Positions 53,118 through 60,872 of a stretch of DNA of 64,000 nt are shown piece after piece. Under the pieces are notes generated by a model, which did no database searches, was not told the DNA's origin, and saw only the letters and a program-made list of their open reading frames with translations. The stretch is from assembly GCA_012960755.1 (NCBI GenBank), contig DUAT01000057.1, positions 291,909 through 355,908 of the forward strand, read 5' to 3'. This stretch comes from Gammaproteobacteria bacterium. GTDB taxonomy: Bacteria > Pseudomonadota > Gammaproteobacteria > Pseudomonadales > Azotimanducaceae_A. Positions within the stretch are counted from its first letter, which is position 1. The number at the start of each line of letters is the position of its first letter. The translations under genes and the position numbers were made by a program.

Positions 53118-54617
53118 ATGAGCCAGGAGTCTACTAATCTAAAAACACCTATCCGGTTTAACAACAGCTATGTCGGGTTGCCGGAACAGTTTTACGCCCG
53201 ACAACTGCCCGTACCTGTCTCAGCACCGGCATTGATACGCGTAAATTCGTCGCTGGCCGATTCCGTGGGCATAGACTCAGACTGGCTGGCTTCGAAGGCT
53301 GGTATCGAAATGGTAGCAGGGAATCAAATGCCCGTCGGTGCGGAACCCATCGCTACTGTCTATGCCGGACACCAGTTTGGTAACTGGAATCCTCAGCTTG
53401 GGGATGGCAGGGCTGTGCTGCTGGGCGAGGTGATTGCCAAAGACGGTTCGAGGCATGACTTACAGTTGAAGGGCTCCGGCCCAACGCCATATTCACGGGG
53501 CGGCGACGGCCGTGCGCCGCTGGGACCGGTGTTGCGCGAATATATAGTGAGCGAAGCCATGGCCGCATTGGGAATCCCGACCACCCGAAGCCTGGCCGCC
53601 GTAACCACCGGTGAAGAGGTTTTCCGGGATGACATTTTACCCGGCGCTGTTTTGCTGCGGGTTGCCCAGAGTCATATTCGTATCGGCACCTTCCAGTTTT
53701 TCGCTGCCCGACAGAACCACGACGCTATCCGGATTCTGGCTGACCATGTGATTGCCAGGCATTATCCCGAAGCTTTGACTGCTGACAATCCCTATCTGGC
53801 CTTGCTCAATGCTGTTATCAACCTGCAGGCAGGTTTAATTGCCCGCTGGCAACTGGTGGGTTTTGTTCACGGGGTCATGAACACTGACAATATGCTCTTG
53901 TCCGGCGAAACCATCGATTACGGCCCCTGTTCGTTTATGGATGGTTTCGATCCGAATATGGTGCTGAGTTCGATCGACCATGCAGGGCGTTACGCCTATA
54001 GCAACCAACCGGGAATCGCGCAATGGAACCTGATGAATCTGGCCCAGTCACTTCTGCCGATAATAGACAGCAATCAGGAGACGGCGCTGTCGCTGGCACA
54101 GGAATCCGTCAATGGATTCCCGGCGCTGTTTCGCGAAGCTTATCAACAGGGCATCAATCAAAAACTGGGCTTCGAACAAAACGACGACGAAGACCCTGCC
54201 CTGATAGAAGACTTATTCGCAATGATGACGACGCTGAAAGTCGATTTTACCCTGACTTTTCGACACTTTTACGATCTGGCCAATCCGCTTCATGAAACAA
54301 ACTCCCCGGATAACAGTTTCAAATTGCCTGCGGAGTTTGATTCGTGGCTAAAGCGCTGGCATAAAAGATTAACCAATGAGGAAAGAGACCCCGAGATTCT
54401 GGCAGAGGGATTGAAGCAGGCGAATCCCTTATTTATACCCCGCAACCACCTTATCGAGGAGGTTATTGAAGCGGCAGTCCGACAAGCAGATTTTGAACCT
54501 TTCCATGAGCTGGTGAATGTGCTGGAGAACCCCTGCGAGTACCAGCCCGGCATGTCAAAATACACCCAGCCACCCAGCCCCGATCAAGTCGTCAAGCAAA
54601 CATTCTGTGGCACATAA
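53118..54617 (+). CDS. selO: protein adenylyltransferase SelO (YdiU family)
   Basis: 499 residues of the SelO/UPF0061 pseudokinase family. Typical stretches: PEQFYARQLPVPVSAPALIRVN, YAGHQFGNWNPQLGDGRAVLLGE, LQLKGSGPTPYSRGGDGRAPLGPVLREY, HGVMNTDNMLLSGETIDYGP, and the late QWNLMNLAQSLLPI. It ends with the conserved FCGT, with Cys where eukaryotic SelO has Sec. SelO transfers AMP to Ser, Thr or Tyr of target proteins, in redox-stress control. Start ATG 53118. Standing alone, divergent from the luciferase-like gene. Confidence 0.96.
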   Translation: MSQESTNLKTPIRFNNSYVGLPEQFYARQLPVPVSAPALIRVNSSLADSVGIDSDWLASKAGIEMVAGNQMPVGAEPIATVYAGHQFGNWNPQLGDGRAVLLGEVIAKDGSRHDLQLKGSGPTPYSRGGDGRAPLGPVLREYIVSEAMAALGIPTTRSLAAVTTGEEVFRDDILPGAVLLRVAQSHIRIGTFQFFAARQNHDAIRILADHVIARHYPEALTADNPYLALLNAVINLQAGLIARWQLVGFVHGVMNTDNMLLSGETIDYGPCSFMDGFDPNMVLSSIDHAGRYAYSNQPGIAQWNLMNLAQSLLPIIDSNQETALSLAQESVNGFPALFREAYQQGINQKLGFEQNDDEDPALIEDLFAMMTTLKVDFTLTFRHFYDLANPLHETNSPDNSFKLPAEFDSWLKRWHKRLTNEERDPEILAEGLKQANPLFIPRNHLIEEVIEAAVRQADFEPFHELVNVLENPCEYQPGMSKYTQPPSPDQVVKQTFCGT

Positions 54618-54696
54618 CAGAACTGTGTGCAGATACTGGACGCCACTCGCGATACGAAACTTAAACCCAATAACCTGAAACTATAAAGGCACCCTG

Positions 54697-55461
54697 ATGG
54701 AAACCGTGAAAGTTCACACACAAGACGCAGTGCAAACTGTGACCCTCAATCGACCTGAGTCCCTCAATGCATTCAATGGCCAGTTGATGGACGACCTTGC
54801 GGATGCATTCCTTGGAGCGGCTAAAGACACCAGCGTCAAAGTGCTTATCGTCACTGGTGAAGGCAGGGCATTTTCAGCCGGGGCGGATCTTTCCGAAAAA
54901 GGACGTACACTAAACCCACCGAAGCATGGCCTGGCGGGTCTTCTGGATGCCATTGTCGATTTCCCGAAGCCATTTCTACTGGCAGTTAACGGCCTCGGCG
55001 TGGGGATCGGCGCGACCATCTGTGGATTAGCGGACTTCACCTACATGGCAGAGTCTGCGCGCCTCCGATGTCCTTTTTCTGCCCTCGGCCTGACTGCTGA
55101 AGCCGGAAGTACTTACAGTTTTCCGCAGATGATGGGACGGCAAAAAGCCAACTGGTTTCTGTGGGCGGCAGAGTGGATGAGCGCACAAGAGTGCCTCGAT
55201 GCAGGGCTAGCACTGGAAGTTTTACCGAATGATCAATTACTTGATCGGGTCAATGAACAAGCGGCCAAACTCGCAGCCCTACCCCTGTCATCAGTGATGA
55301 AGACCAAGGAAGTCATGATGGGACCCCACAAGGCCGGATTAAAAGCCAATATTTTGAAAGAAAACGAAGGACTGGCTGTACTTACTGGAGCCCCGGCCAA
55401 TGTCGAAGCCATCACCGCTTTTATGCAGAAACGGGAACCTGACTTTTCAAAGATCGAGTAG
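54697..55461 (+). CDS. enoyl-CoA hydratase/isomerase family protein
   Basis: 254-residue crotonase-fold protein. TVTLNRPESLNAFNG, GEGRAFSAGADLSEKG, VNGLGVGIGATICGLAD (oxyanion hole), and FSALGLTAEAGSTYSFPQMMG. The Glu of LTAEAGS matches delta3,delta2-enoyl-CoA isomerases (ECI/PaaG-like). Start ATG 54697, 79 bases after selO. Isomerase activity in fatty-acid breakdown is likely, not certain. Confidence 0.92.
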   Translation: METVKVHTQDAVQTVTLNRPESLNAFNGQLMDDLADAFLGAAKDTSVKVLIVTGEGRAFSAGADLSEKGRTLNPPKHGLAGLLDAIVDFPKPFLLAVNGLGVGIGATICGLADFTYMAESARLRCPFSALGLTAEAGSTYSFPQMMGRQKANWFLWAAEWMSAQECLDAGLALEVLPNDQLLDRVNEQAAKLAALPLSSVMKTKEVMMGPHKAGLKANILKENEGLAVLTGAPANVEAITAFMQKREPDFSKIE

Positions 55462-55494
55462 CACTTTTAGTCAAGGCGTATTCAGCGCGCGCAT

Positions 55495-56757
55495 TCAAGG
55501 CGGGTCTTTGTAAATCAAACGCTTGCTATAGTTATGCAAACCAATAGATTGCCGTACATCACGGGTCTGGATCATGCCAATAAAAATGAAATCATTACGG
55601 GGATCAATCCAGAACCAGGTTCCGGCAATTCCCCACCACCAGTAATTACCTTCCGGCTGGTTTGCCGCCCTGGCTGAATCGTTAACAACCGCAAAGTCCA
55701 GCCCAAAGGTGTTACCGTTTCCAATAAGATTCCCGCTGGCGTTGACGGTATCGTCCAGCTGTTTTTGGCGCATCAACTGAGTGGATTTTTTTGACAGTAT
55801 TCTGACACCGTCGAGTTCACCACCATTTAAATGCATCCGGGCAAATCGCATATAGTCTGACACGGTTGAAACCAACCCTCCGCCGCCTGACAACAATACA
55901 GGTTCTTGCAGATAATCCTTGTTAGGCTCACTCACCAGTTTGCCATCACGATTGAGTTTATAATAACGCGCCAGGCGTGGTGCCTTGTCAGCTGGTACAT
56001 AGAAGGCAGTATCAATCATGCTCAGGGGTTTGAAGATCTTTTCTTCCAGGTACCTGTCCAGAGGCATTTTTGACAGCACCTCAACCAGGTATCCCTGGAC
56101 ATCCACAGAAACGCTGTACTGCCACTTCGTACCCGGTTGAGCCCACAAGGGTATGTTCGAAAGCTTCAGGATCATTTCTTTCAATGTAGAGTTACGATCC
56201 ATTACATTCGCTTTGACGTAAAGCGTATCCACCTGGGATTGGGAGAAGAAACCATAAGTCAATCCGCCACTATGACTCATCAGTTCCCGAATAGTCATCG
56301 GGTGATTCATCGGTTCTGTTATTGGCATGCCGTCAGGTCCGTCTTGCTTCGCCACCTGCAAATTTCTGAATTCTGGAATGTAGTTCTCCACGGGGTCGGA
56401 CAATTTGAACCGCCCCTCGTCGTATAACATCATCAGGGCAGTACCTGCGATCGGCTTGGTCATGGAATAGATTCTGAAAATCGTGTCCTTTGTCATGGGC
56501 ACCCGGTTCTCGACATCCTGTAAACCGATAGATTTCAAATGCAGTACGTTGCCATGCTGCGTGGCCATTGTTACAGCACCTGATAATTTCCCGGAATCAA
56601 CCTGCTGCTGAAGCAGAGCAGAAACCGCATTCAACCGCTGTTTGAAGTCCGGCTCGCCCCTGGCATTCGCAGACGGCTGGTAGACTGTGAGCGCGAGAAA
56701 GATAACGAAGGCTGCAAAAAAGTGGCGGGATAACACTGACGGCAAACAGATATTCAT
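55495..56757 (-). CDS. secreted serine hydrolase, beta-lactamase class C family
   Basis: 420 residues with a signal peptide (AAFVIFLALTV, cleaved near SANA), so periplasmic. Active-site SxxK in YSMTKPIAG, the second motif YSVSVDVQGYLVE (YxS), LMSHSGGLTYGF near the active site, and WWGIAGTWFWIDP near the third box. ATG 56757 is the signal-peptide start; the longer frame is discounted. Family members are esterases, D-aminopeptidases or carboxypeptidases. Convergent with the crotonase gene. Confidence 0.9.
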   Translation of the reverse strand: MNICLPSVLSRHFFAAFVIFLALTVYQPSANARGEPDFKQRLNAVSALLQQQVDSGKLSGAVTMATQHGNVLHLKSIGLQDVENRVPMTKDTIFRIYSMTKPIAGTALMMLYDEGRFKLSDPVENYIPEFRNLQVAKQDGPDGMPITEPMNHPMTIRELMSHSGGLTYGFFSQSQVDTLYVKANVMDRNSTLKEMILKLSNIPLWAQPGTKWQYSVSVDVQGYLVEVLSKMPLDRYLEEKIFKPLSMIDTAFYVPADKAPRLARYYKLNRDGKLVSEPNKDYLQEPVLLSGGGGLVSTVSDYMRFARMHLNGGELDGVRILSKKSTQLMRQKQLDDTVNASGNLIGNGNTFGLDFAVVNDSARAANQPEGNYWWWGIAGTWFWIDPRNDFIFIGMIQTRDVRQSIGLHNYSKRLIYKDPP

Positions 56758-56913
56758 TGATTTTCTTCGAGGTTCCTTAGGTTCAGGTGAATATGACAAT
56801 TATTGCCCCGAGAGTAAACCTGTAAACAAGTGCCTGATTTCCCAAATCCTGCTTGCCAAACGAATTGAAGTCGCATAGTTTTGTTACTCAATACTGAAAA
56901 TCAGGTAAAGCTT

Positions 56914-58128
56914 ATGACTGCCCTGGAAGGAATGCGGATTCTGGACATGACTCAATGGGAGGCAGGAACTGCCTGCACGCAAGCATTGGCGTGGCTGGGT
57001 GCCGATGTTGTGAAAGTTGAACAACCGGTCACTGGTGACCCGGGTCGTGGCCGAATTGGCGGTTCGACACTGGACCGGGAATATTTTGTGATGTGGAACA
57101 GCAACAAACGCAGCGTCACCCTGAGCCTTGACCAGCCCAGGGGTCGTGAGTTGTTGCTGGAGATGGTGCCACACTATGATGTATTTATAGAAAACTATGG
57201 CCCGGGTGTTGTCGAAAAACTGGATATTGGCTACGACGTGATGAAAGCCATTAACCCCGAGATTATTTACGTACGCATCAAGGGGTTTGGCACCAGTGGT
57301 CCCTATGCAGACTACAAATGTATGGATATGGTGGCCCAGGCCGCTGCAGGTGCGTTCTCTATCACCGGTGAACCCGACGGTCCACCCATGCGACCGGGTC
57401 CGACAATGGGAGATGCAGGTACGGGCACTCAGGCAGCTCTGGTCGTTTCAGCGGCCTACGCCCAGAAGCTGCGAACGGGAGAAGGCCAACTGATTGAACT
57501 CTCGATGCAGGAAGCCATGACCTATTACCTGCGGACTGCCGTATCAAGCACTCAATATGGCAAGATGCCCACACCCCGAACCGGCAATGGCAGCAACCCT
57601 TTTATGGCACTCTACCCCTGTGCACCGGGCGGTGCTAATGACTATGTCTTTATCATGGCGGTTAATCCAAAGATGTGGGCGGCGCTCTCTACAGCCATTG
57701 GACAACCTGACCTCATGCAAGATCCACGATTCAAGCGCGGGGCCGATCGCCACGAAAATCGAGAGGCACTATTTGAAATAATCGCAGGCTGGACTCGACA
57801 GCACTCCAAAAAAGAAGCTATGCAGATTTTTGCCGAGTCAGGAATCTGCGCCAGCCAGGTTTACGAAACCAATGACCTGTTTACCGATCCACACCTGCTG
57901 GAACGAGAATTTATCCACGAGGTGCGCCACGCAGACCATGGTGATATTAAACTGCTCGGCTGGCCAGCAAAAATGTCGAAGAGCGAAGTCCCAATTCAGG
58001 CTGCCCCCTTGCTGGGTGAACACACCGATGAGGTAATGGCCCAGGACCTGGGTCTTGAAGAAAAAGATATCGAAGCTCTACGCAAAGAAGGCGCGATTGG
58101 GCGGGAGATGGTTGATCGCGGTGCATAG
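56914..58128 (+). CDS. CaiB/BaiF family CoA-transferase
   Basis: 404-residue class III CoA-transferase. LEGMRILDMTQWEAGTACTQALAWLGADVVKVEQP, NSNKRSVTLSLDQPRGRELL, IYVRIKGFGTSGPYADY, and CMDMVAQAAAGAFSITG with the catalytic Asp. The start ATG 56914 is supported by the family N-terminus; TTG 56881 is too early. It moves CoA between carboxylic acids, as in carnitine or formyl-CoA metabolism. An attC site begins 20 bases after its stop, so the integron-type island starts right behind it. Confidence 0.93.
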   Translation: MTALEGMRILDMTQWEAGTACTQALAWLGADVVKVEQPVTGDPGRGRIGGSTLDREYFVMWNSNKRSVTLSLDQPRGRELLLEMVPHYDVFIENYGPGVVEKLDIGYDVMKAINPEIIYVRIKGFGTSGPYADYKCMDMVAQAAAGAFSITGEPDGPPMRPGPTMGDAGTGTQAALVVSAAYAQKLRTGEGQLIELSMQEAMTYYLRTAVSSTQYGKMPTPRTGNGSNPFMALYPCAPGGANDYVFIMAVNPKMWAALSTAIGQPDLMQDPRFKRGADRHENREALFEIIAGWTRQHSKKEAMQIFAESGICASQVYETNDLFTDPHLLEREFIHEVRHADHGDIKLLGWPAKMSKSEVPIQAAPLLGEHTDEVMAQDLGLEEKDIEALRKEGAIGREMVDRGA

Positions 58129-58148
58129 AACAACTATAAGAAGGAGCT

Positions 58149-58237
58149 GCCTAACATGCAGTTGAAGCCATTCCTCCGCCTACGGCTCCGTCACTCGGAC
58201 GTGGCTACGCCACGCCGCTTAACTGGGTGTTATGTGC
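58149..58237 (+). repeat. integron attC site 1
   Basis: R'' box GCCTAAC (58149-58155) and R' box GTTATGT (58229-58235) lie about 80 bases apart. Inner boxes CAGTTGAAGC (58159-58168) and GCTTAACTG (58217-58225) are complementary with one extra, unpaired G (58164), as required in folded attC sites. Between them a variable stem includes GTGGC-TAC-GCCAC. It precedes the GFA cassette gene. The second base of the R' RRR triplet is T, as in VCR-type sites. Confidence 0.75.
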
Positions 58238-58238
58238 C

Positions 58239-58654
58239 ATGACAATATCATCAACAGAGTGTTTTTGCGGTCAGTTCAAGGTGGTTGTAGAAGGACCGTT
58301 TGGAGATGTTCGGTATTGTCACTGCAGCCAATGCCGTAGGAAGACGGGCACTGCATTTACAGCAAACGCGAAAATCGATCGCTCAAATTTTCTCTAGAAG
58401 GTCCTTTGGATCAGGTGACTGAGTTCGAACACAAGCCTGGACTTTACAATGCGTTCTGCTGCAAATGTGGTTCTCCGTTGTACGCTCGTTCTTCCTCAGA
58501 CCCGAGTGATATCCGTGTAAGGCTTGGAGGGTTCGAAGGTGACGTAGATGTGAATATTACAGGCCATGTCTGGATCTCTTCCAAGGCAAGTTGGTATCAG
58601 ATAGAAGACTCAGTACCGTGTTTCAAGGAAGTTTTTAAACAGGCAGGCGCCTAA
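58239..58654 (+). pseudogene. GFA/CENP-V family zinc protein in an integron cassette, frameshifted
   Basis: ATG 58239 begins a GFA (glutathione-dependent formaldehyde-activating-like) protein: ECFCGQFKVVV, YCHCSQCRRKTGTAF, then the frame stops after SNFL at 58397. The rest (EGPLDQVTEFEHKPGLYNAFCCKCGSPLY, IRVRLGGFEGD) continues in the next frame to 58654. One missing T in the run TTTT near 58389-58392 explains it. Zinc-binding Cys of both halves are intact, and the overall size fits the family (about 138 residues). Its stop codon overlaps attC site 2, as cassette genes often do. Cysteine-rich GFA genes are common integron cargo. Confidence 0.8.
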
Positions 58655-58723
58655 CATGAAGTTTGGGTCATTCGCTAAGCTCATTCGGACCAGCTTCACT
58701 GGCCGCTTAACTAAGTGTTAGGT
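58649..58723 (+). repeat. integron attC site 2
   Basis: R'' GCCTAAC (58649-58655) and R' GTTAGGT (58717-58723) match RYYYAAC and GTTRRRY. Flanking bases extend the pairing (GCGCCTAACA with TGTTAGGTGC, one mismatch). GCTTAACT before R' and AAGTT after R'' form the inner pair. About 75 bases long. It closes the GFA cassette; the shared CCGCTTAACT end shows it is related to site 1. Confidence 0.8.
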
Positions 58724-58737
58724 GCCTAAGAGGACAC

Positions 58738-58975
58738 ATGAACTGGGATGCAGTAGGTGCAGTTAGCGAAATACTTGGAACTCTTGTGGTTTTCGGAACA
58801 CTCCTATATTTGGCGATTCAAATAAAAATCGCCCGAAAAGCTACTAGTTCTCAGGCAGAAGAAAGCGTTCAATCAGACTGGAATGGAGAAATCCGAGCAT
58901 GGTGAAAATACAGAAGTCTCCCGACTTATGGCCGAGGGTTTCCACGATTACGCCAATCTGCCGCAGGAAAACAGA
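58738..58975 (+). pseudogene. second cassette gene, truncated membrane-anchored hypothetical
   Basis: Begins 14 bases after attC 2: ATG 58738 gives NWDAVGAVSEILGTLVVFGTLLYLAIQIKIARKA, a one-helix N-terminus common in cassette-borne proteins of unknown function. The frame ends at TGA 58903-58905. A second frame then reads GENTEVSRLMAEGFHDYANLPQENR, which fits the expected middle of this family, so a frameshift near 58870 is likely. The C-terminus is missing: sequence turns into a metG-like fragment near 58975. Confidence 0.6.
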
Positions 58976-59071
58976 CTGCTTGTAGCAATCTGCTAAAAAG
59001 GACGTATGGGCGTGACCCAGGTGTGGTGATCCACTGGCGTAGTAAATCGGTGTTGTTAGGTAAATATTCAT
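58976..59071 (-). pseudogene. metG: 5' fragment of a methionyl-tRNA synthetase gene
   Basis: From ATG 59071 on the minus strand the first ~32 codons read NIYLTTPIYYASGSPHLGHAHTSF followed by LADCYK. This is the class I N-terminus of MetRS with the HIGH-type motif PHLGHA. After about 58976 the likeness ends and the other strand is cassette DNA. Only the very start of the gene is present, so it cannot be functional here. Its promoter and leader region (59098-59341) are intact upstream. Confidence 0.7.
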
Positions 59072-59103
59072 AACGTTCCTCAAAGAAAATAATTAGTAAA
59101 AAA

Positions 59104-59135
59104 AACCCCGGAGAGGTTCTTACCTGTCCGGGGTT
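59104..59135 (-). terminator. intrinsic terminator upstream of the metG fragment
   Basis: On the minus strand AACCCCGGA pairs perfectly with TCCGGGGTT (9 bp, 14-base loop) and is followed at once by eight T (59105-59098). It sits 27 bases before the metG start codon, so transcription from the upstream promoter would stop unless prevented. Confidence 0.8.
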
Positions 59136-59168
59136 TGTAAATTCTTTGTGAAACGTGTCACGAGAAGA

Positions 59169-59192
59169 CCGGAAGGTGAGACTACCTTCCGG
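59169..59192 (-). promoter_or_regulatory. hairpin that can compete with the terminator
   Basis: CCGGAAGGT and ACCTTCCGG pair perfectly (9 bp, 6-base loop). The second arm, ACCTTCCGG, can instead pair with CCGGACAGGT (59131-59122 on the minus strand) of the terminator region, with one bulged C. That alternative would break the terminator stem. Confidence 0.6.
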
Positions 59193-59207
59193 AAAATCAA
59201 TTGAAAG

Positions 59208-59273
59208 TCAGCCCTGGGTAGCCACCATAGGCGTCATCATCTCTACATTTGTACCAGCAACGATCCAGTTCAT
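59208..59273 (-). CDS. putative methionine-rich leader peptide (21 residues)
   Basis: A 21-codon ORF begins at ATG 59273 with GGAG 8 bases upstream and ends at TGA 59208. It starts MNWIVAG and contains five Met in total, including the cluster EMMTPM. It sits between a promoter and two hairpins ahead of the metG start, the place of an attenuation leader. There is a 15-base gap between its stop and the first hairpin arm, longer than in classic attenuators. Confidence 0.45.
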   Translation of the reverse strand: MNWIVAGTNVEMMTPMVATQG

Positions 59274-59313
59274 TTCAAGCTCCGATTCAATCGGTCATCC
59301 TTAGAATCAGCAC

Positions 59314-59341
59314 ATCTTAGTCCCCCAGCGTCCAATGTCAA
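59314..59341 (-). promoter_or_regulatory. sigma-70-like promoter for the leader/metG fragment
   Basis: Minus-strand TTGACA (59341-59336) is a perfect -35 box; after 16 bases TAAGAT (59319-59314) serves as -10. It lies about 40 bases upstream of the leader ORF. Confidence 0.55.
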
Positions 59342-59432
59342 TCCCTATGCTGTCCAGCGCCACTCTGCTGGGACTTGTATCAGGAATCGCTTCGCGCTAG
59401 TTTAAAACCTCCCCAAACTCAGGAGCGTGATC

Positions 59433-60548
59433 ATGCGCAACGGATTTCGTGTTATCGATACAGACTGCCACCAGATGGAACCAGCAGGCATGTGGGCAGA
59501 ATATATCGACCAGCAGTTTGCAGACAGGGCGCCTGCCGCGGGTGATCTGGGAGGCGGTCGCCAGGGAATGATGGTCGAGGGCGAATCACTGGCTAAGCAA
59601 GACGGCAATTATCCGATGGATGCGAAGGAATTTCACGACGCGACAGTCCGCGGTATGGAGCGTTTTCAACGTGCCAGGAGCAGTGGGTTTGATGCTGCCA
59701 GTCGACTGGCGGATATGGAAGAGCAAGGTGTAGACGCACAGGTTATTTATCCGACCGTGGGCGGTCAATTGCTTGGCAAGCCATTCAAAGATCTGGAACT
59801 TCTTGCTGCCTGTTGTCGTGCGTTTAATGACTGGAGTCTGGAATATTGCAGCAAGTCACCGGACAAACTCCTGATGGCCGCGATGCTGCCGGTTCAGTCA
59901 CCTGAGTTGGCGATAGAGGAAGCAAAACGCGCCAGCGCAAAGGGTGCATCAGCGTTTTACATCAGGCCCAACCCGGTAGAAGACCGAAATTATTTTCACG
60001 AGGCACTGGATCCACTCTGGGCAGAGCTGGAGAAAATTGGCAAGCCAATCTGCATTCACGATTCCGGGTCGCCCCATCTCCCCTCTTACGGGGAAAGAAT
60101 GTCAACCCATACCTCGGGGCATATTATTGCCCATCCCTTTGAGGCAATGGTCGCGATGATGTCACTCATCTGGTATGGCATCATCGAGAAGTATCCCAAG
60201 TTGAGCATCGTTCACGTCGAGGCCGATGCAGGATGGCTGCCATACTGGCTACAACGGATGGAGCAGCACTATGAATTTTCCGGCAACGCTGAACATCCCT
60301 TGTTGAAGAAAAATCCAACGGAGTACTTCAAGTCCAACTTTCTGGTCGCCTGTCGCGGCGATGAGATGACTTTACCCAGTGTTGTTGATTTGGTGGGGGA
60401 TGACAACATCACCTTCAATACCGACTACCCTCATCCAGATGGCACCTGGCCCGCCGGGTTTACCGCACTTGAAAATCAACCCATTGGTGAAGAAAGCAAA
60501 CGAAAGATATTCTGGGATAACGCCGCCGCAGTTTTCGCAGTTGCTTAA
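59433..60548 (+). CDS. amidohydrolase-2 family metal-dependent hydrolase
   Basis: 371 residues. Metal motifs in order: IDTDCHQMEP (D-x-H type), GKPICIHDSG, SIVHVEADAGWLPYW, and the late FNTDYPHPDGTWP with catalytic Asp. ATG 59433 has AGGAG 7 bases upstream; the GTG 59427 is too close to it. Related to the 1569-2729 enzyme (shared D-YPH-D-TWP end) but not a duplicate. Probable hydrolase or decarboxylase of an unknown carboxylate. It lies between the integron-metG island and csrA. Confidence 0.92.
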   Translation: MRNGFRVIDTDCHQMEPAGMWAEYIDQQFADRAPAAGDLGGGRQGMMVEGESLAKQDGNYPMDAKEFHDATVRGMERFQRARSSGFDAASRLADMEEQGVDAQVIYPTVGGQLLGKPFKDLELLAACCRAFNDWSLEYCSKSPDKLLMAAMLPVQSPELAIEEAKRASAKGASAFYIRPNPVEDRNYFHEALDPLWAELEKIGKPICIHDSGSPHLPSYGERMSTHTSGHIIAHPFEAMVAMMSLIWYGIIEKYPKLSIVHVEADAGWLPYWLQRMEQHYEFSGNAEHPLLKKNPTEYFKSNFLVACRGDEMTLPSVVDLVGDDNITFNTDYPHPDGTWPAGFTALENQPIGEESKRKIFWDNAAAVFAVA

Positions 60549-60588
60549 TCTGGCAATCACCAGATAACGAATAACTCGCTCGAAACAG

Positions 60589-60755
60589 TCAGGATTCTTC
60601 CTCATCGCGTTCGTACACTTCCTGTCGAAGGATGATGACATCTTTAGGCGCTGTCAGGCCGATCTTAACCTGGCCGCCCCTCACTTCGAGGACCTCCAGC
60701 TCGATGTCATCGCCAATTTTTTGCTCTCACCGGATTTCCTGGTTAGTATCAACAC
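60589..60755 (-). pseudogene. csrA: carbon storage regulator CsrA, frameshifted
   Basis: GTG 60755 starts LILTRKSGES, the CsrA N-terminus, but the frame is lost at a run of six A (T6 at 60717-60722 on the plus strand). With one more A the sequence continues IGDDIELEVLEVRGGQVKIGLTAPKDVIILRQEVYERDEEES to TGA 60589, a full CsrA of about 55 residues. The RNA-binding surface (LTR..., APKDV, REE-like) is otherwise intact. The missing base in a homopolymer could be a sequencing error; csrA genes are also often present in several copies. Confidence 0.8.
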
Positions 60756-60872
60756 TCGCGTTCTGCAGCCAATATAAACGTTTGAAAGCGAAGACATTAC
60801 CTTCTCAGTGCGTAAATAACATCGACTCGTTCTCATTTCGAGTTACAAGAATGGAGACCACCGGTCTGGCGG

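Noticed and set aside
53118..54617. SelO as support for selenium use
   Set aside because: Its C-terminal motif is FCGT with Cys; bacterial SelO is widespread in organisms without selenoproteins.
59055..59061. GTTAGGT as a third attC R' box
   Set aside because: It lies inside the metG-like codons (the reverse strand encodes YLTTP) and no matching R'' box was found upstream.
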